Assembly (NCBI GenBank): GCA_013115145.1
Contig: JAAPAO010000181.1
Coordinates: forward strand, 1 to 56,997
Length of the DNA: 56,997 bases
DNA from: Perkinsus chesapeaki
Lineage: Eukaryota; Perkinsozoa; Perkinsida; Perkinsidae
Reading direction: 5' to 3'
In this document: piece after piece, positions 45,521 through 56,199 of the stretch
Position numbering within the stretch: position 1 is the stretch's first letter
Layout of the letters: each line of letters starts with the position of its first letter
Position numbers and translations under genes: made by a program
Notes under the pieces: model-generated
Told to the model about the DNA's origin: nothing
Database searches by the model: none
What the model saw: only the letters and a program-made list of their open reading frames with translations

Positions 45521-46268
45521 AATTGAAACAGGAGGGAAATGCAATGATGCATTCTGATAATCGTATCCTCAGTCAGTATCACTATGGATACTGACCGCCA
45601 ATATTAGAACTAGATATCTGACGAAATAATAAACCACCGAGTACTTCAAAAAAGATCCATCCCCCAGAATCTTGTGGCCCGCGCAAGCTCACGAGTAGTT
45701 GGGGTATGGCTGTACCGTTCTCGGCTAGAGAGCAACTATGCCCAGGGTTTTGAACAATGAAAGAGATGCTATTTCCCGGCCGTACTACGGCCTTATTTTA
45801 CTACGGCCGCCGTAGCAAAATAAGGTGAATCCGGAGAACCGGTACGGTAGAATCCAGCTGCAGATGCTCAGCAATAGGGCGGTTGCTTACTTTCGAACTA
45901 GTGACTAGTTACTTGTAGTCTGTGAGTTTCCAAGAGGAAGTTTACTACTTCAAACGTTATCGAAAAAGGTTGTATGGTCGCAGCAGTACGGTCACACTGG
46001 GATAGTACCTCCACGTTACAAATTGTGTGATACCCGCTGACAGTGGGCCAGTGTGACAAACACAACCCAATAATGTGCATTAACTTTAGACCCGAAGATG
46101 TTTTTGCAAAACATATGATAAAAAGATAACCATCCAGTACGACATACTAACAACGACATAACGAAGGAAAAAAGCAAGTACTGATACGAGATTGCCAAGC
46201 TCAGCTTGGTAATGAGTACTATGTCCTTTGAAAGCCCAATAGTGATTCGCTTCAAGACTCAAGCTTGC

Positions 46269-46718
46269 TTACTTGACATGAACTAGCTCCCAGTGTGCGC
46301 CGCAGCCATCGAGAACCATCCCGCCATACTTCGCATATGCATCCCAGCGACAATCGCCACCCACACCGATAATTTCAGCTAGTTGGTTCAGACACGCAGT
46401 GGTCGGGTCCGTCGGTGGGGGAGTGAAGCCAAATTGGTAGAGCGGGTCACCACTGATTCCCCTGCTTCTATTGTTACCAAACCCATTCGACAGGCCGTAC
46501 ACGAAGTTGCAGTCGACGCAGGTTGCCCGATTAAATCCTCTCTCCAACTCAACGTCGGCCACAATTTGCATTTCAGGCGAGCTCTTCACAGTCATCTTGC
46601 AATAAAAGCGATAGTATTGATCCCAACCAACGTACTCGCCAAGGGCTGCCATCTCCGCCAGTTGAGGCTTAACTAGGATGCTGATAACTACCACTTGAAA
46701 CAAAGTGCTAAGCGCCAT
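46269..46718 (-). CDS. small secreted Cys-rich family, copy E (intact)
   Basis: 149 residues. Signal peptide roughly residues 1-22 (STLFQVVVISILVKPQLAE). Six cysteines at positions 40, 67, 70, 109, 123 and 139 can form three disulfides. Motifs: YVGWDQYYRFYC, CVDCNFVYGLSNGF, ACLNQLAEIIGVG, CRWDAYAK, GCGAHWELVHVK. It is the best-preserved member and a good family reference. Function unknown. Confidence 0.85.
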   Translation of the reverse strand: MALSTLFQVVVISILVKPQLAEMAALGEYVGWDQYYRFYCKMTVKSSPEMQIVADVELERGFNRATCVDCNFVYGLSNGFGNNRSRGISGDPLYQFGFTPPPTDPTTACLNQLAEIIGVGGDCRWDAYAKYGGMVLDGCGAHWELVHVK

Positions 46719-46914
46719 GTACTCTTATTCAGAGTTTATAAGGGAACTGTGAGGGAGTCATAGTTATACTGTAATATGGCTCGAGGAGATTTTGGAGCAG
46801 AAGTTTCAGTTGTTTTTTTTGCAAATTGACAACTTAAGTGCGCTTTTCGCACAATCTATGTGACGGTGGAGCCTGCTGCTCCGCGAGTCGTGGAGCAGCA
46901 GTCTCCACCGTTCA

Positions 46915-47090
46915 TGGCAGGAGTTCACGATGCTCTACTGAGTCTACGATAACCTTATCAAGTCATGGTCGCGAATACGCTATAAGCAAATAATGCAGCA
47001 TGGCCAGCAATTTGACGCATGCGGTGGTACGTAGTTTCTGCCCAAAAGGTGGTAGGGGCACGACAAGTTTCCGACGGAGGCTCTCCGTGT
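46915..47090 (-). repeat. duplicated upstream flank, copy E
   Basis: A block with ACTGAG.CTACGATAAC, GCCAGCAAT.TGACGCAT and GACGGAG.CTCTCCG recurs at 48,835-48,970 and 52,345-52,480, upstream of copies F and H respectively. The order relative to the genes is the same, so whole gene-plus-flank units were duplicated. Confidence 0.75.
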
Positions 47091-47393
47091 CTCAAAGTTC
47101 CGAGCCAGCGCAATAAAATAGACGGCGTGCTCACCAGTCGATGGGGAGAGAAACCGCCGGGCCGACGTATGCCATCCCCCCACACCCACCAGACTCTTGT
47201 GACAAGAAGGGTACTGGACCTCACTTGATAGAATGCGGAGGCCTGCTTGCCTCTCAGACTTCTGTGTGCCTTACGCGCTGCCCTCCCGTGACAGACTCTG
47301 TCACAGAGTAACTCTGTCAGACAGAGTCTGTCGATCGATTCTCCGGAGGGTGTACCCCGATTCGTCCACTGTCAACAGATTCAGTAGTCAACT

Positions 47394-47430
47394 GACATGA
47401 CTCATGAGTCATGAGTCATGAGTCATGAGC
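47394..47430. repeat. tandem ATGAGTC repeat
   Basis: Four to five tandem copies of a 7-base unit ATGAGTC (first copy ATGACTC). The unit is close to a palindrome (GACTCATGAGTC). Confidence 0.8.
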
Positions 47431-48182
47431 CACTATGGCCGTCGGCAGATAAGGATTGTATTAAGAAGAATTTGTCGGTCTGGTAGATACGGGACACTAG
47501 AAGCCCCAGTTCAGAAAAGTGGCTCCATGGAGACAGTTTAAACGAAAGTGCTGAGGTTGGTGTCATTGCGGATGAGTATTATACAATAAAATCTTATGTC
47601 TTTGCCATATAAAGTAAACATCTCCCAGTAAACGCATTAGTCCATTCTCCAGTGTAGTCAGTGTAGGAACAGCTCGCCAATTCTTATCGCTCTCAACGTT
47701 GTGTTAACACGCGTTCCTGAACTCAATTTAATAAAGTAACCAGTGGTTAATATTAACTGCGTTTATCGGAACTCTAGAGTCTAGACTTTCTTGATATGAT
47801 ACACTATTTCTACTAGGAATTTTCCATCGCGGTGCGATATAGTAGAAAGTTCCTGCTCTTGAGCGTTCCGAATGCCGTATGCAATAGTAACTATTACTAT
47901 TAATAGTAACTATCACAGTACTATTATTATTGAATAGTATTCATAACTGATGATGAATAGATACCCACTGTCATGAACACAACCCAATAACGTACATCAA
48001 GTTTGGACTCGAAGCTGTTTTTTCAAGACATACGAAAAAGATAACCATCCGGGATGACATACTAACGACAATATAACAAAGAACAGAGCAAATACTGAAT
48101 CAGTACTACTGATATGAGCTTGCTAATGATTACTGTGTGATTTGAAAGCCTAGTAGTGACGCGCGTCAAGAGAAAGGATTTC

Positions 48183-48617
48183 TCAATTGACATGAGTTAG
48201 GTCCCAGTGTGAGCTGCAGAGGTCGAAAACCATCCTGCCATTCTTCGCGTATGCATTCCACTGGCAATGGTCACCCACACCGATAGTTTCAGCTAATTTG
48301 TTTAGACACGCAGTGGTCGGATCTACCGGCGGGGAAATGAAATCAATTTGGTAGGTTGGGTCACCACCGATTCCCCTGCTTCTATTTCCACCAAACCCTT
48401 CCGAGAAGCCATACTCGAAGTCGCAGTCGACGCAAGTTGCCCGATTAGATCCTCTTTCTAACTCAACGTCGGCCACAATTTGCATTGCAGATGAGCTCTT
48501 CACAGTCATCACGCAAAAGAAGCGATATTCATCATCCCATCCAGCGTACTTGCCAAGGGCTGCCACCTCCGCCAGTTGAGGCTTAACTGGTGAAAACTAC
48601 CACTTTGAACATATTGC
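48183..48617 (-). pseudogene. small secreted Cys-rich family, copy F (signal peptide frameshifted)
   Basis: The mature part is intact (GKYAGWDDEYRFFCVMTV, CVDCDFEYGFSEGFGG, ACLNKLAETIGVG, CQWNAYAKNG, CSSHWDLTHVN). The start codon of the family (ATGTTCAAAGTGGTAG) survives at 48,617, but a 5-base deletion compared with copy B (TATCACCATCCTAG to TTTCACCAG) puts a stop right after it. Only an internal Met (MAALG, 48,566) keeps the frame, which would remove the signal peptide. Either a recent pseudogene or a non-secreted form. Confidence 0.75.
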
Positions 48618-48834
48618 TAAGTGAAATTCTTGTACTTATATTCAGAGTTTATAACGGAACTGTAAGGATAACATTACACTACGCGTCAAAGAGTTTCGGA
48701 CCATTAGTTTCGGTTCCATTTACAAATTGATTTCTGTGAGGGGCTACTTGTGCGTTGTTCACACAACCTGCGGGAAAGGACTGCGCTGACTCGAAACCGA
48801 GGGTCGTGGAGCAGGAGGCTTCACTGTTTTTGGG

Positions 48835-48970
48835 AGGAGTCTTCTACTGAGCCTACGATAACTTTAGCTAGCCATCATCGCGAGAGAGCTCTGAGCAATT
48901 GATGAAGCATAGCCAGCAATGTGACGCATTGGGAGGTGTGGAAGAAGCACGTCCTTGACGGAGACTCTCC
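48835..48970 (-). repeat. duplicated upstream flank, copy F
   Basis: Second copy of the block at 46,915-47,090 (ACTGAGCCTACGATAACTTT; GCCAGCAATGTGACGCAT). Confidence 0.75.
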
Positions 48971-49499
48971 GCCAGTCGAAATTAAAAGTACTCGACTCAG
49001 GCGTCCGCCCCCCGCCCCCCCACAGTGTTGCTCGAGACCAAGTACATGACTCGTAGTACTATGCAACATTGTGAAGGGGGCGAGGGGGAGCACGCGGAAA
49101 AATGTCGCGCATATACACTTTCCATCCCGGTATTACTTATGCGTTTGACTGGCGTCTCAACGTGCTGATTCAGCACAATAAACTACACTTTTTCAATATC
49201 TAGTTCGTCCTTGGGAACATCAATTTCGTGGCGGCGAGCGAAGTTGAAGGTCCGAATCCGAAATAGAAAGATTTCGCTCGCGCTTGGGACAATTCAATTT
49301 CTTTTTAGAACTCTAAATTTCGTCGGAACTCAGGAGGTGCCTTCAATTTCGCTCACTTAGGAAAATCAATTTCTTTTTTCGGACAATCAATTTCATCCTA
49401 GTCTACGTGGTCATAAAGTTTGAGTTAATCTATGAACGACGCAACATCTTACCATTTCATTCAGATACTGTGGTCAACTTTAGAAAGGGGAAACGGACC

Positions 49500-49770
49500 A
49501 ACTTTAATTAGAATTAGACAGTCACTGCTATTAGTCTTGCTGAGCCCTCCCGATGAGCCGTAGGCGAAGTATTTGACAGTCATTCCACAAAAGACGGGAC
49601 AGGCTTTATGCCATCCCGTCACGGGATTCCCGTGTCCGGACCCACCGGTACCACAGTGGTACTACCACTGGCACCTGCACCTGCGCCAGCCGAGGCTTCA
49701 ATAGGAGACCGATAACCACTATTTGTAGCGAAGCACAAGCTGTTTTTCTCATACAGATATACGAGTAGCT
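49500..49770 (-). pseudogene. small secreted Cys-rich family, copy G (truncated)
   Basis: Related to copy D: shares ACTGCTATTAGTCTTGCTGA, CCCTCCCGATGAGCCGTAGG, AGCCGAGGCTTCAATAGGAG and CATACAGATATACGAGTAG. The middle is deleted (the YGSSGGF region runs directly into the TVK region), the hairpin-like CCCGTCACGG is inserted, and the C-terminal part is not readable. Clearly non-functional. Confidence 0.75.
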
Positions 49771-49949
49771 GCACTGACAAAATTACATATGCATGACGCA
49801 TCGTCGAGTAGAGGGGCATGAGAACTGTTGATGGTTTGCGGCGTCCTCACTGTTATAGTTTCGCCCACCCTGACCCTGAGTATGTGACACCCTGATGGTG
49901 TCACATACTGGTGTATGCGCTCCAGCTTGGACTCCTGGAAATTGTTCAG

Positions 49950-50250
49950 CTTGAAGCAAGGAACGTGTTTCGTTTCTGAATTTTACTAGGCGACAGCTAG
50001 TTGCACTTCTTGTTGACGTCTATTTGCGGCTAGTGGCTATAATTTATACGTTGAGTGAGTCTCTCAGAGTGACGAGGCGTCGTCAAAGGTTCAACTGTCT
50101 ACCGACTCCATAATCTCTAGTATGACAGTAGGTCTTGTGTGGGATTTTAACTACTGATGTTATTTGTAGGGTCACCCCACTAGGGTTGGAAGCTCCAAAT
50201 ACGTTGTAAATACGACTCGTCATGTGATATCGGTAGGGAAAATATCCGAG
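49950..50250 (+). repeat. duplicated flank beside copy G
   Basis: Homologous to 44,953-45,240. Together with the D/G and E/H pairs it shows that a block of about 2-2.5 kb (44.3-46.7 kb) was copied to 49.5-51.4 kb. Confidence 0.65.
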
Positions 50251-50557
50251 GTTTGACAGCCTTTCTCGGGACCTATATGTTCTGGAATTCGGGCTCAGTT
50301 AGACTATCTATTCTATATGCACGGAGGGGAGTTTCCTGGGCGGTTTTCGACTATGGGCATTGGTCACAAAATACCGCTCTTCAAGTTGAAGTCTTCGACT
50401 ACTGTCACAATAGTGAGTCACAGACTGTGACTCACAGTGTATCACACTATCTATTACATCTCTGACTACTATGTAGCGGTCCGCTTATAGCGGGAGTAGG
50501 GCAGCTGCCTATTCCCGAACTAGTGACTAGTTACTTTGCGGTTCTGAACCACAAAGT

Positions 50558-50586
50558 AAACCGCTGAACCACTGGTTCAGCGGTTT
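50558..50586. repeat. perfect palindrome, 14-base arms
   Basis: AAACCGCTGAACCA, one base, then the exact reverse complement, next to further small palindromes (GTGAGTCACAG/CTGTGACTCAC at about 50,410-50,435 and GAACTAGTGACTAGTTAC). Confidence 0.8.
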
Positions 50587-51013
50587 CCGAGGAAGAACTA
50601 ACTTAGTGAGTCTCACTAGTCCAACCGTCTTCGAAAAAGTCGACAAGTTCCGGCAAACTTTTAAAACCATGCAATGCACGATCGCCGGAGTACTGTAATA
50701 CTGAGATGGTATATCCACGTATGTAGATTGGGCATGAGTTTAATAAACTCAGTTCATAGTCCAACGCTGAAATTGGCTTAGTTAGACTTTCCGTTCTATG
50801 TGGATCCATCGCACATTATGTAATACCCACTGACACAAAGAAAACCCAAGGAAGGGGTAGAGCAAGTACTCATATGAGCTTGCTAATGATTACTATGTGC
50901 TTTGAAAGCCTATCAGTGACTACCAGACCCCTCAAGAGTCTTGAGTCAAGACTCGAGTTTCCTTAACTAGCGAACTAACTACTTAACTACGAGCTAGCTC
51001 CTAGTGAGGTGTG

Positions 51014-51400
51014 CTAGTGAGAGCGGCACCCGTCGAGAACCATCCTGCCATTCTTCGCGTATGCATTCCAGCGGCACTGGTGACCCACACCGACAATTTC
51101 AGCTAGTTCGTTCAGACTCGCAGTGGTCGGGTCTACCAACGCGGAAATGAAATCGACTTGGCAGGTTGGGTCACCACCGATTCCCCTGCTTCTATCTCCA
51201 CCAAATCCTTCCGAGGAGCCGTACACGAAGCTGCAGTTGATACAAGTGCCGGACTTATACATTCCATTCAGCCTAACGTCTGCCAAGATCTGCATTTCAG
51301 AAGACCTCTTCACAATCATCACGCAGTAGACGGAAAAGACTCGATCCCAACCAATGTACGTTCCGAGGGAACGAAGTGCAAGTGCAAAGTGCAGGGTCAT
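51014..51400 (-). pseudogene. small secreted Cys-rich family, copy H (no signal, shortened C-terminus)
   Basis: The family core is open (LGTYIGWDRVFSVYCVMIV, CINCSFVYGSSEGFGG, ASLNELAEIVGVG, CRWNAYAKNGRMVLDGC), but it ends at a stop just after GCRSH instead of HWEL. One conserved Cys (in TACLN) is Ser. The signal peptide is replaced by unrelated sequence. Probably a decaying hybrid. An upstream open extension to 51,469 exists but is not family-like. Confidence 0.7.
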
Positions 51401-51716
51401 GGGACAGGTGGCTCTTGCGGATCCTGGTCGTCCCACGATTTCCAGGTGAGTGTAGGAAAACTTCGTCAATCCATGGCGACCATGCTATTCGCGACCGTCG
51501 CGAATAGCGAGAGTCCTGCGGAAATAGCGAATCATTCCGTGGCACGTAGTTTGTGCTGGGGAACTGGAGGGGAACCCAAGCACGTGAAATGCATACTCGT
51601 GTGCGCTGCTCGCAGAACCTGTGGGAAAGATATGCGCTAACTCGAAACCGAGGGTCGCGGAGAAGGAGGTTCACCGACGGTGAACCTCCTTCTACAATTT
51701 ACCACAAGCCCTTCGC

Positions 51717-52013
51717 TTGTCCATGCTCCGCGATAGCAGGAATATTAGGAACGATGAGCTAATTGCCGATATGGTTAAGCATTGGATGAATGCGAAGGCT
51801 CGAAGGAAGAGGCCTAAGGGGATAAAGAGGTTTGCACAAGGATCGGTTAAAATATGTCCGTCCGTTGATGAATCTCCTGAACTGGAGGTTGATATTCAAC
51901 AAGATGATGTTGGTGGCGATGGCCCAGGTCGGCTAAGGCGCAAGGCGTACACTAAGGCTCTGGCGCGTTTCACGGAGCTGGTGGACGACGAGGATGAGGA
52001 CGAAGGGAGCTAA
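51717..52013 (+). CDS. hypothetical ORF with acidic tail
   Basis: 98 codons. The last 85 look protein-like: a basic part (KARRKRPKGIKRFAQG), an acidic middle, and the C-terminus LVDDEDEDEGS with stop. No family recognised. It lies in DNA that is absent from the equivalent position upstream of copies E and F, so it may be an insertion or an exon of an unrelated gene. It has no visible signal peptide. Confidence 0.4.
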   Translation: MSMLRDSRNIRNDELIADMVKHWMNAKARRKRPKGIKRFAQGSVKICPSVDESPELEVDIQQDDVGGDGPGRLRRKAYTKALARFTELVDDEDEDEGS

Positions 52014-52344
52014 GTACTGGGGAGTAAGCAATAAGACTCTTTCATTTCAGTCTCAATAAGAGCTATATGGCGTTTAGTTGGTAAACCAGGGGCTATAAAT
52101 CACAATATTCGAGTCGATATTACAAGCTTCTCTACAGTACTACCTAAACTGTCCTGAAATAAGATTTAATTATACAGCCCGAATTGCATAGTACGATCCA
52201 CACCTCAATGATAAAAACCATACACACTGTGTGCAGCACACACCATGATTCATAAGAATATTTTTATGGCTATCATCTGGCCCATTTGCAATTTTATATC
52301 ACGAGAAAAACGTAAAAAATATTTTTATAGCCCTCAACGGTGAA

Positions 52345-52480
52345 TCACCGGTTTTAGGAGAGGTCTTCTACTGAGCCTACGATAACTTTAGCAAGCCATT
52401 GTCGCGAGAGCGCTCTAAGAAAATGATGAATCAGAGCCAGTAATGTGATGCATTCCCAGTGCGGCATTGGGTGATACAAG
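52345..52480 (-). repeat. duplicated upstream flank, copy H
   Basis: Third copy of the block at 46,915 and 48,835 (ACTGAGCCTACGATAACTTT, CGCGAGAGCGCTCTAAG, GTAATGTGATGCATTCCC). It is separated from copy H by the inserted 51.7-52.3 kb DNA. Confidence 0.75.
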
Positions 52481-52699
52481 GTTGGTATGGAAGAAGCACG
52501 GCAAGTCCCCGACGCCGTCAGGCTGCCGGAGAAAATTCTCCTCCGCGCCTGAGGACTCCTCTACCAACTCTTCCACTGCAAACTCATCCACAAACTGCTG
52601 GTCGGCTACGCCGAACTGAGGCAGTGGCGGGCTCCATCCGCATTCTCGCTAGCCGTTACTATCGGCCCGTTAGCTCGTCCAGTGCAAAGTAATTCACTG

Positions 52700-54280
52700 G
52701 GTCCTTCCTTTCCAAGGCAACATTGACAGGTTGAAACAGACTCGTTAACTAATGGAGAATAATACGGAGGGCTAACTTCACACTCTAAAGCTCATAGTGA
52801 TGTTTTGAACATCATGTTTTCGACTATCACAAACGTTATCATCAGTACTAGGACTCCTACTCCTGGGAGTTAGAGAACTATAAGTCTCGTGGCGCGACGC
52901 GATAATTGGTATGCGAATTATTACTGGATTACCCGTTATTCCCGTTTATTTCACAATAACCACAGATTCCAAAATAGATGTGAGTCTCACATTGCGAGAT
53001 GAAGCACCTGAAGTATTCTGCTTCGAGCAAGAAAACGACGAAAGTTGAAAGTTGCGAATCGCAACTTGCGATCACAAATCGCACACTTAAATAATAATGT
53101 AGGTTGTAAAGATTGGGACCTGATTCAGGTCACCTGAATAAATTTCGATATACTTCGGGCAGTACAGTATACCGTGTGAGACTCATAGTATGAGTCGCGT
53201 AGTACATGTTATTACTAATCCAATTATTGAAATAATTTCAATGAAATTCCCCAGTACTATACAGTATGTGTGTTAAATGCCGTGTAATATGACTGACAGT
53301 CATATTAGTAATATGTAATATGATATTACACACTCTGTGACCCACTGTGTGTTACATAATATGACATATTTTGTCATATTATGACATATTAGTTGATAAA
53401 TGACTCCTGTATACATCAGAGATAGTATCTCTCGTGAGTCACGTGTCGTGATGGCCCAAAACGACTTACAAGTTTTGCTGACAGTTCTTCGTTTTCTAAC
53501 ATTTTTTGCATTTGCGATTGATCAAGTTCACATCTTCGATCAGTGATGGTCAGTTTTGTTCGATATTGTAACCGCAATAACACCATGTCGTCCCGCGATG
53601 TCCGTCAGTGGTTACGGCACAAGGAGATGAGGCTCTTGGAACAACCGCTCATGAGGGCGACCGCTTGATACGCGGTGCATCCATTTTCTGAAAATGATTT
53701 TCAAACGATTTTCTTCGAATGATTTCCATTTTTTCGCGGACGACCATCTCAACTATCGAATGAGTTCTCCTGTCTAGTTAGCAGTTTAGTCTGAGTGAAT
53801 CAATAGTAGATAGTTTTTCAGTTTGAAATCAGTAAACAATGATCAGTTAACTCAGATTTCCTTTGTTGCACTCCCAACTGTCTCAGACAGTCTGTCTGAT
53901 ACTCGTATACAGACTGTAATACAGTCTGTACTCCTCGCAGGGAGTACATGCATACTTCCGTTTCATTCTTCATGGCAATTAACAATGAAGAATGGACTCC
54001 AAACCAAACCAGAATTCTAGCTCATCTGGAATTTGCTTGTTCGAGGCTCGAACTTCGAGCGCTTACTACTAGTAACAAGCATATTCAGACTTACTAGTAC
54101 TTACATAGTAAGTGTAGTAATTTACTAATGGGAAGCTGACTCTACAAGGTGTCGTGAACTTCTGTGTCCACGATGCTCATCAGGATGCTACTCGAGCGTG
54201 CACTGAGTTACTTCCAAGTGCCAGAAACGGTAATTCTTGACTGAACTCCAAACCAAACTCAGCGTGCAACTCATTCAGCT
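52700..54280. other. no gene recognised; AT-rich palindrome cluster
   Basis: Between about 53,150 and 53,460 many short palindromes follow one another (ATGACTGACAGTCAT, AGTAATATGTAATATGATATTAC, ACACACTGTG-type, ATGACATATTTTGTCAT). Another set lies at 53,876-53,950 (CAGACAGTCTGTCTG; GGAGTAC types). No coding sequence is supported. Confidence 0.5.
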
Positions 54281-54349
54281 CATTGCTACTTCCATCTAAG
54301 CAAGAATCCGAAGGACGAAAGGAGCCTGCTGGGGGATGGATTCACGAAT

Positions 54350-54925
54350 GTGCGACAAGAGCATCCGTTGGTCGGGACGGTACGGTACCGTCGGTACCTT
54401 CCATGCCCGGCTTCTCAGGTCATGCGTCACAAATATGGTCGACGTACCCAGGTACTTACCAACATTGTGGAAACTTTTCACAAAACTAACACTCAAATAT
54501 GTGGCAAGAACCGTCTGAGTTTGTCGGACCGACAGTGTCGGTATTTGAAGCAAGAACTCGCAAGGTTACGACGTTCGCCTTCGGTCGCATTTTTCACGTC
54601 GTCCGCCGTTCACATTACCTTCGACGACCTGAACCGATTAATGCGTGAAATGAAGTGGAGTACACGCGAGAAATGAAAATCCGTGGTAGCAAGCTCAGCC
54701 AGTGAAAGTTGGTTTGGGAGGTGAATAACAGATCGCGAATACCGAGATCTTAAATTTATCCCGTTCTTTTCTTCACAGGTAACTGACAATGTTAGGGATA
54801 TAAGTTACAGAAACGTTGGAGGCCGATTATTTCTGGTTGATGAGTCAGATGAGGAGCGACTGGAGAGCATCGATACCTACCGTCCCGGCGTGCTATTCGA
54901 CGATTCACCACCCGATATGCATTAA
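54350..54925 (+). CDS. possible two-exon hypothetical gene
   Basis: A 108-codon frame (54,350-54,676), whose later part (LSLSDRQCRYLKQELARLRR; TFDDLNRLMREMKWS) looks like a real helical protein, is followed after TTCTTCACAG (54,778) by a second frame (VTDNVRDISYRNVGGRLFLV; DESDEERLESIDTYRPGVLF) ending at TAA (54,923-54,925). The donor that would link them is not clear. No family recognised. The first exon start is uncertain because small palindromes precede it. Confidence 0.45.
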
Positions 54926-55565
54926 AGTTACAAACTAATCTATCGTAATGGCTTCAGTCAATTCGCTCGCACCGAAGGACGTGATGGACCATTTTTTCTG
55001 CTTCTACACTGTCACGCCAAGGGGCAGAGGCAACGAAGGATTGATAAACGGTGCGGCTGCACCATGATTGATGTCAATCAGATACAGAACTGGTCACGAC
55101 TCGTGACTCACGGAGGGAAGTGATGCCTCAACTTGAGGTTCTCAAGTCCGACGGTCGGACTCCGACCCTTTTCACTGAATCACTCCGAGCCTAATCGAGT
55201 CAGTTAATCGATTTACTTTTTCACATCCCGATCCGGGATTCCTGGATATGTGTGGACTCCACATAAGTCTTTCATGTCTTTGGTATGCGCCATTCACGAA
55301 TGTTAATAGCCAAGTTTATGAGGTTTGAACTTACAGCAATTGTGTTTTGGTACATTTGCAAAATGAATTACAAGTTAGGTGAAGTCCCAAGCAAAACCAA
55401 GCATTCCGTCTATATTGCATGGGATAGCAGATAACCTTAGAATATCAGTCATAGCTTAGGATAGCGTGAATTACATGGTTCAAATAGTCTTGCATGGATT
55501 AAGCGCTTATGTGGCTTTCGTCACTCTACCGGTATCAGGGGAGCATAGAACTGGCCCCGATCATT

Positions 55566-56150
55566 CTAGCCATTTAAGGCCTCACTACACCCTGTAACGA
55601 GCTTCCCGTTATGAACGATCACTGTTTCACTGCCTTCACTGCTATTAGCCTTGCCGGACCCTACTCGATCGGCCGCCAAAAGTCTGCCGTAGACGACACG
55701 GCAATCGTAACACCCTTGGTAACCAGTGGTTACCAAGTAACTAGTAACTAAGTAACGACGAAGGAAAGTATGAAATACAATGTTGGCCACAGTTTCCAAT
55801 TCAGTGGACTTCTTCACATCGATTAAGCAAGGGAAATCCCCTTTCGTATCGTTTCCTTCATACTTGCCAAGTTTTGCTACCTCCCGGAGGTGTCTGCCAG
55901 GTGAGGATTCAACAGGAAGAGAAACATCATAACCTAAGTTAAAACGCGCGTTCTCACCCTCGAGGAGGTATACAAAGAAGAACGAGTGATTGAACTGAAA
56001 GGATATCCTTTTACTAATGCAAAGCGCTGCTGCGCTCGTAGTCGAAACTTTCCTCCTAAAGAGTTCCTTCGGAGAAGGAAATGCGACCTCGAGAGACACG
56101 GAGCCTCTCCGCACAAATCGTTTTAACCGATACACTGGTTTGAGATTCAT
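55566..56150 (-). CDS. diverged secreted-family relative, copy I (C-terminally short)
   Basis: From about residue 88 the frame matches the family N-terminal half (EVAKLGKYEGND, FPCLIDVKKSTELETVANIV, CYDCRVVYGR, SGKANSSEG), then ends at TGCSEALNG with a stop before the CRWNAY and HWEL blocks. A segment (YLVTSYLVTTGYQ) that includes a small palindrome is inserted before CYDC. The first 87 residues are not family-like and are probably not coding, and no clean signal peptide is seen. Likely a pseudogene or an exon of a spliced member. Confidence 0.55.
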   Translation of the reverse strand: MNLKPVYRLKRFVRRGSVSLEVAFPSPKELFRRKVSTTSAAALCISKRISFQFNHSFFFVYLLEGENARFNLGYDVSLPVESSPGRHLREVAKLGKYEGNDTKGDFPCLIDVKKSTELETVANIVFHTFLRRYLVTSYLVTTGYQGCYDCRVVYGRLLAADRVGSGKANSSEGSETVIVHNGKLVTGCSEALNG

Positions 56151-56199
56151 GCCTTTTTCCCATGGAATTTCAAAGCAGTTTACTGCAAGCCCAGCCTAG

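Noticed and set aside
45405-47545. Repeat pair with TGGCGCCATGG considered as an LTR or primer-binding site
   Set aside because: No terminal TG..CA repeats, polypurine tract or reverse transcriptase coding sequence is visible; the similarity is moderate and fits block duplication.
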